NCBI GenBank assembly: GCA_913778205.1
Contig: CAJYUW010000043.1
Coordinates: forward strand, 1 to 64,000
Direction: 5' to 3'
Length of the DNA: 64,000 nucleotides
Source of the DNA: an uncultured Curtobacterium sp.
Lineage (GTDB): Bacteria > Actinomycetota > Actinomycetes > Actinomycetales > Microbacteriaceae
Shown piece by piece: positions 35,628-43,819 of the stretch. Below the pieces are notes generated by a model. The model ran no database searches. It saw only the letters and a program-made list of their open reading frames with translations, and was not told the DNA's origin. A program made the position numbers and the translations under genes. The stretch's first letter is position 1. Each line of letters begins with the position of its first letter.

Positions 35628-36340
35628 GTCGTCGGGCGGAGCACGTAGCCGGCCCCGCGGACGGTCTGCAGCATGGGCTCACGCCCGGCGTCGAGCTTCT
35701 TCCGCAGGTACGACACGTACATGTCGACGAGGTTCGACGACGCCCCGAAGTCCATCCCCCACACGTTCGCCAGGATGTGCTCCCGGGACAGCACCCGGTT
35801 CGCGTTCCGAGCGAGGTAGCGGAGGAGCTCGTACTCCGTCGGGGTCAACTCCAGCGGCGAACCGCCCCGGACCACGGCGCGGGCGTCCTCGTCGAGGTGC
35901 AGGTCACCGACCACGAGCCCGGCCGCTCCGGACGCCGCCACCCGGGCCGAGGTACGGGCGAGGATGCGCGCGCGGACGAGCAGTTCGGCGATCCCGAACG
36001 GCTTCGTGAGGTAGTCGTCGCCGCCGGTGAGTCCGGCGAGCCGGTCCTCGGGGGCGTCCCGCGCGGTGAGGAACAGCACGCGGACGTCGTCCCGCGCGTC
36101 GCGGAGCCGTTCGAGCACCTCGAACCCGTCGATGTCCGGCAGCATGACGTCGAGGACGATGACGTCGGGCTGGAACTCCCGAGCCGCGAAGAGCACGTCC
36201 CGCCCCCGGTGCACCGCGCGCACGGCCCAGCCGTCGCCCTCGAACGCGAGGGCGACGGCGTCGGCGAGCGCGTGCTCGTCGTCGACGACGAGGGCGCGGA
36301 CGGGGGAGCCGTCGGTGCGCTGCAGCGGGGTGCCGGCCAT
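35624..36340 (-). CDS. OmpR-family response regulator
   Basis: 238-aa two-component regulator. Receiver domain residues about 14-130 with D20/D21 and the phosphorylation site D64 (VLDVMLPDIDG), then an OmpR/PhoB winged helix (about 145-236) with LTPTEYELLRYLARN and the recognition part VDMYVSYLRKKLD. The start ATG at 36340 is the first before the receiver. It follows the GT39-like gene by 32 nt and overlaps the kinase gene, so the pair may monitor the same envelope process as the glycosyltransferase; this is inference. Confidence 0.93.
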   Translation of the reverse strand: MAGTPLQRTDGSPVRALVVDDEHALADAVALAFEGDGWAVRAVHRGRDVLFAAREFQPDVIVLDVMLPDIDGFEVLERLRDARDDVRVLFLTARDAPEDRLAGLTGGDDYLTKPFGIAELLVRARILARTSARVAASGAAGLVVGDLHLDEDARAVVRGGSPLELTPTEYELLRYLARNANRVLSREHILANVWGMDFGASSNLVDMYVSYLRKKLDAGREPMLQTVRGAGYVLRPTT

Positions 36341-36372
36341 GTCGGCGAGCCTATCCGCGCCCTCGTCGCGCA

Positions 36373-38607
36373 TCACTTCTGGCTGCTCAGGTCGTAGACC
36401 GTGGAGCCACCGACCGTGGTGCTGCTGTAGTTCGCCGCGACCCACTCCTGGATCGCCGAGGCCGTGGAGCTGCCACCGCCCATCCCGCAGCCGGAGCCGG
36501 AGGAGACGTAGTACGCGATCTTGCCCTCGGCCACGTACGCCTTGAACTCGGCGAGCGTGGGTGCCGGGTCGCTCGACCAGCCACCGATCGCCATCACGGC
36601 GGTGTCGGTGTCGAGCTCGAGCTGCGCCGCCGACTGCGAACCGTTGACCGCAGCGGCCCAGGTCGTGTCCGTGGCCTGCAGCAGCTTCTTCAGGGCCGAC
36701 GACGTCGACGCGCCGCCGCCTCCCATCGCGCCGCCACCGGCCGGGAGGCCCGTCCCCGACCCGCCGTCGGACGTCGCGTCGCCGGATCCCTCCTGGGTGC
36801 CGGTGCCGGCTCCGTCACTGCCCGTGCCGCCCTGGCCGCCGGACGTGCCGTCCGGCATCGACGGGGCCTCGCCGGTCGTGCCCTCGGGCGCTTCGCCGGA
36901 GGTCCCGCCCGGCGGCGTGCCGCCGGGCCCCTGCCGGGTGCCGTCGGTGCTGCTGTCGGAGCTGTCGCTGTCGGTCCCGGGGGCCGATCCGCCGGGGCCT
37001 CCCGTGCCTCCCGGCTGACCGCCGCCCGTGCCGCCCATCCCGCCGGAGCCGCTGCCCGACGGACCGACGCTCGGGATCGATCCGGAGTGCGCGACGGTCG
37101 TGGTGGCGAGGGCGTACGCGGTCGTGCCGGTGAGTCCGAAGAGCGTGCCGGCCAGGACGCCGACCGTGACGAGCTTGCGGAGCGTCGGGACGCTGCCGAC
37201 GAGGATCGCCGCGGTCGACAGGAGCCCGCCGACGAGCACCACCCAGCGGAGCCAGGGCAGCCAGGTCGGGTTCTCGTTCAGGAGGCAGAAGCCCCAGTAG
37301 GCGGTGATGCCGATCATCCCGGCGAGGCCGAGACGTCCGATGACCCGGTCGCGGACGCTCCAGAGGAGGGCGCCGCCGGTGCCGACGAGGCCGGCGATCG
37401 CGGGGGCGAGGGCGACCGTGTAGTACGGGTGGATCGTCCCGGACATGAACGAGAAGACGAGGCCGGTGACGACGAGCCAGCCGCCCCAGAGCACGAGGCC
37501 GACGCGGACCGGGTCGCCGAGGTGCCGTCGACCGACGACGATCAGACCGAGCACGAGCGCGAGGAGCGCCGCGGGCAGGAGCCAGCTGATCTCGAGGCCC
37601 ATCTCGGACGAGAACAGGCGGTCCAGTCCGGTCGCACCGCCGAACGACGAGCCCGCCGTGCCGCCGCCCATCCCGCCGCCGCCGTTGCCCGAGCCGCCGA
37701 AGATCCGGCCGAGGCCGTTGTAGCCGAACACCAGGTCGAGCACGGTGTTGTTCGTCGATCCGCCGATGTACGGACGGGCGTCGGCGGGCCACAGCCACAC
37801 GGCGACGACCCACCAGCCGGCCGAGACCACGAGCGACACCGCGGCGATGCCGAGTCCGACCGCGCGACGACCCCAGCTCGTCCGGGCGGCGAACAGGTAC
37901 ACGAGGCCGAACGCCGGCAGGACGAGGAGTCCCTGCAGCATCTTCGTGAGGAACGCGAAGCCGAGGGCGACCCCGGCGAGGGCGATCCACCTCCAGCTGC
38001 CGCGGGGGAGCGCCCGCACGGTGCAGTACGCGCCCGCCGTCATGAGCAGCACGAGCAGCGCGTCCGGGTTGTCGAACCGGAACATCAGCGCCGCCGCCGG
38101 GGTCGCCGCGACGACGAAGCCGGCGAGCAGCGCCCCGACGTTCGCGGTGGTCGCGCCGAGGCGGGCGAGGGTGCGGCGGACGGTGCCCCACACGAGCGCG
38201 ACCGAGCCGACCGCCATCAGCGCCTGGGGCAGCAGCAGGCTGAACGACGAGAAGCCGAACAGCCTCGCCGACAGCACCATCACCCAGAGCGACGCGGGCG
38301 GCTTGTCGACCGTGATGAAGTTCGACGAGTCGAGCGAGCCGAAGAAGAACGCCTCCCACGACTTCGTGCCGGCCTGCACGGCGGCGGCGTAGAAGCTGTT
38401 GGCGTACCCGGAGATGCTGAGGTCCCAGAGGTACACGACGGCGGTCAGGGCGAGGAGCGCCCAGAACGCGGGCCGGAGCCAGCGGGCGTCCTCGCGCTCG
38501 CCGAGGAACAGGCGAGCGAGGGGCGGGCGGCGGTCCCGGGAGGCGGTGGCCCTTTCCGGGTGTGCGCGCTCGCGACGGTCGGTCACGGGGGTCGGGAACG
38601 TGGTCAT
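36373..38607 (-). CDS. GT39/ArnT-like membrane glycosyltransferase with a Gly-rich insert
   Basis: 744-aa protein. About 12 transmembrane helices fill the first ~520 residues, with the luminal substrate loop NSFYAAAVQAGTKSWEAFF and ITVDKPPASLW that mark the PMT/ArnT family using polyprenyl-phosphate sugars. Residues about 525-650 are a low-complexity Gly/Ser/Pro/Thr segment; the last ~100 residues are a globular extracytoplasmic domain (AVMAIGGWSSDPAPTLAEF, YYVSSGSGCG) common to this actinobacterial subgroup. The ATG at 38607 starts the family-like N-terminus. It is first in a unit with the response regulator and kinase. Acceptor unknown. Confidence 0.88.
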   Translation of the reverse strand: MTTFPTPVTDRRERAHPERATASRDRRPPLARLFLGEREDARWLRPAFWALLALTAVVYLWDLSISGYANSFYAAAVQAGTKSWEAFFFGSLDSSNFITVDKPPASLWVMVLSARLFGFSSFSLLLPQALMAVGSVALVWGTVRRTLARLGATTANVGALLAGFVVAATPAAALMFRFDNPDALLVLLMTAGAYCTVRALPRGSWRWIALAGVALGFAFLTKMLQGLLVLPAFGLVYLFAARTSWGRRAVGLGIAAVSLVVSAGWWVVAVWLWPADARPYIGGSTNNTVLDLVFGYNGLGRIFGGSGNGGGGMGGGTAGSSFGGATGLDRLFSSEMGLEISWLLPAALLALVLGLIVVGRRHLGDPVRVGLVLWGGWLVVTGLVFSFMSGTIHPYYTVALAPAIAGLVGTGGALLWSVRDRVIGRLGLAGMIGITAYWGFCLLNENPTWLPWLRWVVLVGGLLSTAAILVGSVPTLRKLVTVGVLAGTLFGLTGTTAYALATTTVAHSGSIPSVGPSGSGSGGMGGTGGGQPGGTGGPGGSAPGTDSDSSDSSTDGTRQGPGGTPPGGTSGEAPEGTTGEAPSMPDGTSGGQGGTGSDGAGTGTQEGSGDATSDGGSGTGLPAGGGAMGGGGASTSSALKKLLQATDTTWAAAVNGSQSAAQLELDTDTAVMAIGGWSSDPAPTLAEFKAYVAEGKIAYYVSSGSGCGMGGGSSTASAIQEWVAANYSSTTVGGSTVYDLSSQK

Positions 38608-38717
38608 GACGATGAGGTTCCCGGGTGTTCCCCGAACCGTCCGATGGAGGACCTTAGCGCTCCCTAAGACCTGCGGGCGGACGTCCCCGTCGCGCGTACC
38701 GCGCGTTGACGCGGTGT

Positions 38718-38779
38718 CGCACAACCAAAGTCAATCCGCACCGCGATCATCCGTGGTGCGGAACGACTTTGGTTGTGCG
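38718..38779. repeat. 62-nt palindromic element, copy 2 (family B)
   Basis: Outer arms CGCACAACCAAAGTC (38718-38732) and GACTTTGGTTGTGCG (38765-38779), perfect over 15 bp, with an inner stem CCGCACC/GGTGCGG. Copy 1 is at 30694-30755; the outer arm and loop are conserved while inner-stem changes keep pairing. It lies 56 nt after the fructosamine kinase stop, in the 228-nt gap before the GT39-like gene. Confidence 0.8.
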
Positions 38780-38835
38780 CGCGGCCGCCCCTCTGTGCCC
38801 GCCCCGCTGCGCTCGCTGCCCAGCCGGCGTCCCCG

Positions 38836-39663
38836 TCACGCGTAGCGCCGTGCCGCCCCGAGCGCCGCCTGCCGGTACGAGCCGCCGAACAGGAACACGT
38901 GCAGGAGCAGCGGGGCGAGCTGGTGCAGCTCCACGCGGTCCCGCCAGCCGTCGGCGAGCCGGGACTCCTCGTCGTAGGCGGCGAGCACGGTCTCGAGCCG
39001 CGGGAGCCCGAAGAGTCCGAGGAGCGCGAGGTCCGTCTCGGCGTGCCCGCCGTGCGGGTTCGCGTCGATGAGCACCGCGCCGGTCGGGGTCGTGCCGTCG
39101 ACCGGCTGGCCCGGCGTCGGCCAGAGGACGTTCCCGGCCCAGAGGTCGCCGTGCAGCCGTGCGGGACCGTCCCCGACGAGCGCGGGCTGCGGCGACCCGA
39201 ACTCGCCGTCCTCGAGTCGCGCGGCCACCCGTTCGAACACCGCGGCCTCGGACCCGTCGAACCCGCCCTGGTCGACGATCCGGGAGACGTAGTCGCGGAT
39301 CCGGTACTCGGCGAAGAACTCGCCCCACGTGTCGGGCGCCTCCGCGGCGGACACGAACGCCGTGCGCGACCGCCCCATCCGGAGCGGCCCCGGTTGCGGG
39401 AAGCCCGGCGAGGGAGCGCCCCAGTGCGCAGCGCCGGACGCGTGCGTGTGGGCGAGCGACCGGCCGAAGCGCTCGGCCTGGTCGGAGGTCGGGGCTCCGT
39501 CGCTGATCTGCTCGAGGTGCAGCACCCGCGGCTCCGGGTGGGCGAGGACCCGGGCGATGCGCGTCCCGCCGGCGTCCTCGGCCTCGGCGAGCCACTCCAG
39601 TCCGGCGGCCTCGGCGGTCGCCTCGTCGGGGTCGGTGAAGGTCTTCACGTACGTCTCGGCCAT
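38836..39663 (-). CDS. Fructosamine kinase-like protein
   Basis: 275-aa protein of the fructosamine/ketosamine-3-kinase family, an aminoglycoside-kinase-like fold that phosphorylates protein-bound or free Amadori products so that they decompose. The catalytic loop ARLHGDLWAGNVLW and the metal-binding LIDANPHGGHAETDLALL are visible; the latter replaces the more common DPA.YYG. The ATG at 39663 gives the family length. Stand-alone gene between LysR and a family B element. Confidence 0.85.
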   Translation of the reverse strand: MAETYVKTFTDPDEATAEAAGLEWLAEAEDAGGTRIARVLAHPEPRVLHLEQISDGAPTSDQAERFGRSLAHTHASGAAHWGAPSPGFPQPGPLRMGRSRTAFVSAAEAPDTWGEFFAEYRIRDYVSRIVDQGGFDGSEAAVFERVAARLEDGEFGSPQPALVGDGPARLHGDLWAGNVLWPTPGQPVDGTTPTGAVLIDANPHGGHAETDLALLGLFGLPRLETVLAAYDEESRLADGWRDRVELHQLAPLLLHVFLFGGSYRQAALGAARRYA

Positions 39664-39695
39664 CGGTCCATCCTGCCGACGACGGCCTCCGGGCG

Positions 39696-40559
39696 TCACA
39701 GCGGGGCCGGCCCCAGGGCGTCGACGAGCGCCTGCGCGAGCGGGTGCCACGGCCGGGACGCCGGCCCGCTGAGCACGAGCGTCCGGGTCAGCCGTCGCTC
39801 GAGCGGCAGCATCACGAGGTCCTCGGGGAGCATGCCCCGGCCGAGCGTCGGGACGATCGACACGCCCTCGCCCCGCTGGATCATCCCGAACATCGTGCTC
39901 ATCTCCCGCACGCGGTGGGCCCACCGGAACGGTTGCCCGTCGAGCTCGTGCAGGCGCTGGATCTGCACCTCGCACCCGCCGCCGCCCGCGACGAGGCCGT
40001 CCTCGTGCAGGTCGTCGAGCGTCAGGGCGGTCTGGCTCGCGAGCGGGTGGTCCCGGCGCACGACGGCCGCCATCTCGTCCCGCGCGACCACCACCGCGCC
40101 GGTCGGGACGGGGGACGGGTCGACGAGCACGGCGGCGTCGACGGTGCCGGCCTCCAGCCACTCGGGCATCTCGTCGTCGTCACCCTCGTACACCTGCACC
40201 TCGACATCGGGCAGCACCACGGCCCACAGCTCGCGGAGGCGCGGGACGAGGCCCTGGCACACCGTCGGCACGGCCGCGAGCCGCACCGTGCCGCGGGTCG
40301 TAGCGGGCCGGACCACGGCCTCCAGGGCGTCGACCGAAGCGACCACGCTGCGGGCGTGCGCGAGCAGGCGTTCCCCGAGCGGCGTGGCGGTGGCGGAGCC
40401 GCCGCGGTGCACGACGGCACCGCCGACCTCGCGCTCCAGCCCCGCGACGGCGTGCGAGACGGCGGACTGCCCGATGCCGAGTGCGGCGGCAGCGCCCGTG
40501 AACGAACCCGCGTCGACGGTGGCCGTGAACGCGCGGAGCTGCGGGATCGAGACGGTCAT
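39696..40559 (-). CDS. LysR-family regulator
   Basis: 287-aa LysR-type regulator: N-terminal winged helix (LRAFTATVDAGSFTGAAAALG, QSAVSHAVAGLEREVG) and a periplasmic-binding-like effector domain (about 90-285). Divergent from the EamA exporter gene by 58 nt, with a dyad at 40584-40606 between them; this layout usually means the regulator controls the transporter. Effector unknown. Confidence 0.9.
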   Translation of the reverse strand: MTVSIPQLRAFTATVDAGSFTGAAAALGIGQSAVSHAVAGLEREVGGAVVHRGGSATATPLGERLLAHARSVVASVDALEAVVRPATTRGTVRLAAVPTVCQGLVPRLRELWAVVLPDVEVQVYEGDDDEMPEWLEAGTVDAAVLVDPSPVPTGAVVVARDEMAAVVRRDHPLASQTALTLDDLHEDGLVAGGGGCEVQIQRLHELDGQPFRWAHRVREMSTMFGMIQRGEGVSIVPTLGRGMLPEDLVMLPLERRLTRTLVLSGPASRPWHPLAQALVDALGPAPL

Positions 40560-40583
40560 GCGTGCTCCTCATGTCGGCATGAG

Positions 40584-40606
40584 GCACATGCGTTCGACAC
40601 ATGTGC
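40584..40606. promoter_or_regulatory. Probable LysR binding site
   Basis: GCACAT-N11-ATGTGC, a perfect dyad of LysR-box geometry in the 58-nt gap between the lysR and EamA genes; the right half is part of the palindrome CACATGTG (40598-40605). Confidence 0.6.
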
Positions 40607-40617
40607 GGTGGTGCTCG

Positions 40618-41556
40618 ATGCTAGCCCTCGTGAACGCCCTCCTCTACGTCCTCGTCGCCCTCACCTGGGGTTCGAGCTTCTTCTTCGCGAAGATCGGCCT
40701 CGAAGGACTCGCACCCCAGCAGGTCGCCACGGTGCGAACCGTGCTCGGCGCGCTGACGCTCGTCGTCGTGCTGCTCGTGACGCGTCGGCGGTGGCCGCGG
40801 GAGCCGCGGGTGTGGGGCCACCTGCTCGTCGTCGCGGTGTTCCTCAACGCGGTGCCGTCGTCGCTGATGGCGTGGGCCGAGCAGACGGTTCCGTCCGGCC
40901 TCGCGAGCATCTACAACGCGACGACGCCGATCATGACGCTCCTGGCGCTCGCCGTGCTCGTGCCGGCTGAACGGCTCAATCGTCGGCAGGTCGCCGGGAT
41001 CGTGCTCGGGATCGTTGGCGTCCTCGTGCTCGTCGGCCCGTGGGACCTCGTCGGCGACCCCGCGGTGCTCGCGACCGTCCCCGGCCAGGTGGCGCTGCTC
41101 GGCATGACCGCGTCGTACGGCGTCGGCCTGGCCTGGCTCCGCCGCTTCGGCGTCGGCAGCGGGCAGGACCCGACGACCGTCGCGACGGTGCAGCTCTCGT
41201 TGGCAGCCGTCCTCATGCTGCTCGTCGCGCCAGTCATCGCGACCGGTCCGGTCCGGCTGGACTGGAGGATCGTGGCGGCGATGGTCGCGCTCGGTGCGGT
41301 GGGCACGGGGCTGGCGTACGCCTGGAACACGCGGTTGGTCGGCGCGTGGGGAGCGGGGCGGGCGTCCACGGTGACGTACCTGACGCCGGTCGTCGGGGTC
41401 GCGCTCGGGGTCCTCGTGCTCGGGGAGCCGCTGCGGTGGAACGAGCCGGTGGGCGGGCTCGTGGTGCTGCTCGGCATCGCGCTCGCGTCCGGTGTGCTGC
41501 GCACGCGGCGGTCGGACCCGTTGCACGGTCGGGCGGCGGTCCGTTCAGCCGGGTGA
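40618..41556 (+). CDS. EamA/DMT-family exporter
   Basis: 312-aa membrane protein with ten predicted helices in two EamA repeats, beginning VNALLYVLVALTWGSSFFFAKI. Family members export amino acids or other small metabolites. The first repeat has the MAWAEQTVPSGLASIYNATTP motif typical of the group. ATG at 40618 and GTG at 40627 are both possible. Divergent from, and probably regulated by, the LysR at 39696-40559. The C-terminus has a short basic tail. Confidence 0.9.
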   Translation: MLALVNALLYVLVALTWGSSFFFAKIGLEGLAPQQVATVRTVLGALTLVVVLLVTRRRWPREPRVWGHLLVVAVFLNAVPSSLMAWAEQTVPSGLASIYNATTPIMTLLALAVLVPAERLNRRQVAGIVLGIVGVLVLVGPWDLVGDPAVLATVPGQVALLGMTASYGVGLAWLRRFGVGSGQDPTTVATVQLSLAAVLMLLVAPVIATGPVRLDWRIVAAMVALGAVGTGLAYAWNTRLVGAWGAGRASTVTYLTPVVGVALGVLVLGEPLRWNEPVGGLVVLLGIALASGVLRTRRSDPLHGRAAVRSAG

Positions 41557-41728
41557 GCCATTCCTCGACCGCGCGGCTGCCGCACGCGTCGTGCTACCCC
41601 GACCCGACCCGACGCCACCCACCCCTCGATCGTCGCGTGCGTGGTCCCCAGTGCGGACTGGTCACGGGCGGGGGCTCGTAGCGGCGCCGGCGTCAGCCCT
41701 CATCCGAGCGCATTTCACATGTTTCTGG

Positions 41729-41757
41729 TTGACACAGTGCAATTGTGTGGCTAACAT
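41729..41757 (+). promoter_or_regulatory. Consensus vegetative promoter
   Basis: TTGACA (41729-41734), 17-nt spacer, TAACAT (41752-41757). It lies in an A/T-richer patch and would start transcription near 41764, just before the HTTM fragment. It is one of the two best promoters in the window. Confidence 0.8.
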
Positions 41758-41771
41758 GGTGCGCATCGGAC

Positions 41772-42194
41772 ATGCAGGCTGAGGGACGATCCCGGCTAAC
41801 CGGTACTGCGGTCAGCCAGGGGATCAGGCCTGTGGCGAACAGGAGCAACAAGATTCCGTACCCACTGACTGCGCAGCGGCTGCTCAGCGCGCTGTTGACG
41901 TTCGCAGTGATGGCGACGGAATTCACCATCGCGATCTCGCCGGTGCTGCCGCGATGGTTCCGAACACGGGTGCTCTACCCATGTGGAGCCGCGCTCCACT
42001 TCGGAATCATCCTCTTCATGGGGGTCAGCTCCTTCTCGATGGTGATGTTCGCCGCGCTGACCCTGCTGGTGCTTCCCGTAGACACCGACCTCCGCGCGCT
42101 TCGCAGGGTGCTGCCGCGCCGAGGCGACGCACATCCCGTCACAACGCAGCCCAACATTCCCACACAGGAGAAAGCGATCAGCCGTGTTCCATGA
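41772..42194 (+). pseudogene. SdpB-like HTTM protein fragment
   Basis: About 140 codons encoding only the C-terminal membrane part of an HTTM protein (family of SdpB, the membrane factor for maturation of the SdpC toxin). Recognisable: LTAQRLLSALLTFAVMATEF, then LHFGIILFMGVSSFSMVMFA with the family His. SdpB proteins are about 300 residues, so more than half is missing; the first ~30 residues here resemble nothing. Yet it directly follows a consensus promoter, so a short protein may be made. Start uncertain (ATG 41772 or GTG 41832). G+C is lower than in neighbours. Confidence 0.5.
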
Positions 42195-42639
42195 GCGTCA
42201 TCTCGCACCGAGCTGGATCAGGATCCTCGGCGTCGTCATCACAGCCGGGAGCGCCGCTGGGCTCGCCGTCTCCATCCCCTCGTTGCCCACCCGGAGCGGC
42301 GCCGACGCCAGTGCACTGGTCGTCGCACGGAGTGTCGGTACTGCGCTCGGACTGAGCGCAGCAACGCAATCGCTCTTGATCACCGTGCGGGACGGCAGAC
42401 TCCTGATCCAGCTGACACCGTTCTTCCGCAAGACCGTCCTGACGGGGCAGATCACCTCGGTCAGCGCGACGACCATCGATCCAGCCGGGTACGGCGGCGT
42501 CGGTATCCGCCGTGCTCCTGGCAAACCACCGGCAGTGTTCCAGCGCGGAGGGTCCGCAGCGAAACTGCAGATGCGGGACGGCTCGACGCTCATCCTCGAA
42601 TGCGACGACGTCCCCGGTCTCGTGGACGCACTCCGATGA
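42184..42639 (+). CDS. Small two-helix membrane protein with PH-like tail
   Basis: 151-aa protein from a GTG that overlaps the preceding frame by 11 nt. Two hydrophobic helices (IRILGVVITAGSAAGLAVSI and ASALVVARSVGTALGLSAAT), then a soluble domain of about 80 residues with beta-strand pattern (RDGRLLIQLTPFFRKTVL, SAAKLQMRDGSTLILE) like bacterial PH/DUF-type membrane-associated domains. Family not certain. It overlaps the CPBP gene by 4 nt (ATGA), so the three genes form one operon. Confidence 0.6.
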   Translation: MFHERHLAPSWIRILGVVITAGSAAGLAVSIPSLPTRSGADASALVVARSVGTALGLSAATQSLLITVRDGRLLIQLTPFFRKTVLTGQITSVSATTIDPAGYGGVGIRRAPGKPPAVFQRGGSAAKLQMRDGSTLILECDDVPGLVDALR

Positions 42640-43590
42640 ACGCGCATCCTCTGCCACACAACGTGCGCTGGGCGCCGGTCGGCTTCTTCCTGGTCGCGTC
42701 GTTCCTGCTCGCCTGGCTCGTCTGCCTACCGTTGTGGATCGATGCACGCGGCCTCGCCTCGCCTGCAACGGCTTGGGTGCTCCCGATGGTGATGTTCACC
42801 CCACTGCTCGCGACCACGCTGACGACGCTGACGTTCGACCGCGGCACTCTCGGCGCCCAGGTACGACGTCTCCGGATGTGGCCGCTGGAACCCGCCACCA
42901 GAACGATCGTCCTGACCGTCGCAGCGGTCGTCTTCCTCCCGCTGCTGGTCGCGGCAGGCCTCGCGACCTCTGCCTGGCTCGGCCTCGTCCAGCTCGACCT
43001 CGACGAGTTCAGCGGATTCGCGGCAGCACTTCCGGAGAACGTGTCGAGGGCAGTCCCGGTTCGCACTCTCGTGATCGTGCAGCTGGTCTCGATCCCCATC
43101 GCCGCAGTGCTGAACGGGTTCCTGGCCTTCGGCGAAGAAATCGGATGGCGCGGCTGGCTCCTCCCCGAGCTGCAACCGTTCGGAACCCGAGCTGCAACCG
43201 CTCGGAAACTGGCCCGCAGTCCTGCTCACCGGCGCCGTCTGGGGTGCCTGGCACGCTCCGTTGATCCTCCTCGGCTACAACTTCGACCAACCGAACTCGC
43301 TCGGGGTCGTCGCGATGATCGCCGGCTGTACCGCAGTCGGCGTCGTCATCGGTTGGTCTCGGATCTGGAGCACATCGGTCTGGCCTGCGGTGTTCGGGCA
43401 CGGATCACTCAACGCGGCCGGCGGACTGGTCGTACTCCTCAGCAGCGATGAATCGGCACCGAACCTGCTTCTTGCCGGCCCGGTCGGAGCAGGAACGGTG
43501 GTCGCGGTGGTCGTCGTCAGCCTGTTGGGCATACTCGTTCGGCGGACGACGGGCAGAAGTCCCGGTTGGTTCTCACGCAAGTACCGATAG
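42636..43590 (+). pseudogene. CPBP-family intramembrane protease, frameshifted
   Basis: Reads as one ~310-residue CPBP (CAAX protease / self-immunity) protein split by a frameshift. The first frame gives the N-terminal helices and motif 1 with FGEEIGWRGWLLPELQP; the second frame gives WGAWHAPLILLGYNF (motif 2) and VFGHGSLNAAGG (motif 3). The shift comes from a 22-bp imperfect tandem duplication (43167-43188 and 43189-43210). Removing one copy restores a full protein with all catalytic Glu/His residues. Such proteases occur beside bacteriocin and Sdp-like systems. Confidence 0.8.
43167..43210 (+). repeat. 22-bp tandem duplication causing the CPBP frameshift
   Basis: GAGCTGCAACCG, one differing base, TCGGAA and three more bases occur twice in tandem; 19 of 22 positions match. 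As 22 is not a multiple of three, the second copy is read in the next frame. The differences between copies suggest that the event is not very recent. Confidence 0.9.
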
Positions 43591-43746
43591 CCGACCCATG
43601 AGCGAGCCACGCTCGACTGCCCGGATGCTCCGACGGCAGTCGAGATCACGTACCGTGCGCGTGAGGACCTCGCAGTCGTCGATCGACGTACGGGACGTCG
43701 AGACGCGCGCGTTCGTCGATCGGTTGCGCCGCGACCACCAAGCGGC

Positions 43747-43782
43747 CGGGAGGCCCGTGGCGGCGCCGCCACGGGCCTCCCG
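43747..43782. terminator. 36-nt perfect palindrome (family A)
   Basis: Each half is CGGGAGGCCCGTGGCGGC; the two are exactly complementary with no loop bases. It lies between the frameshifted CPBP gene (+) and the end of the acyltransferase gene (-, 37 nt away). The 156 nt between the CPBP stop and this element hold no supported gene. Confidence 0.75.
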
Positions 43783-43819
43783 TCCGATCGATGGGCGCGG
43801 GCGGCAGCCGCTGCCGGAG

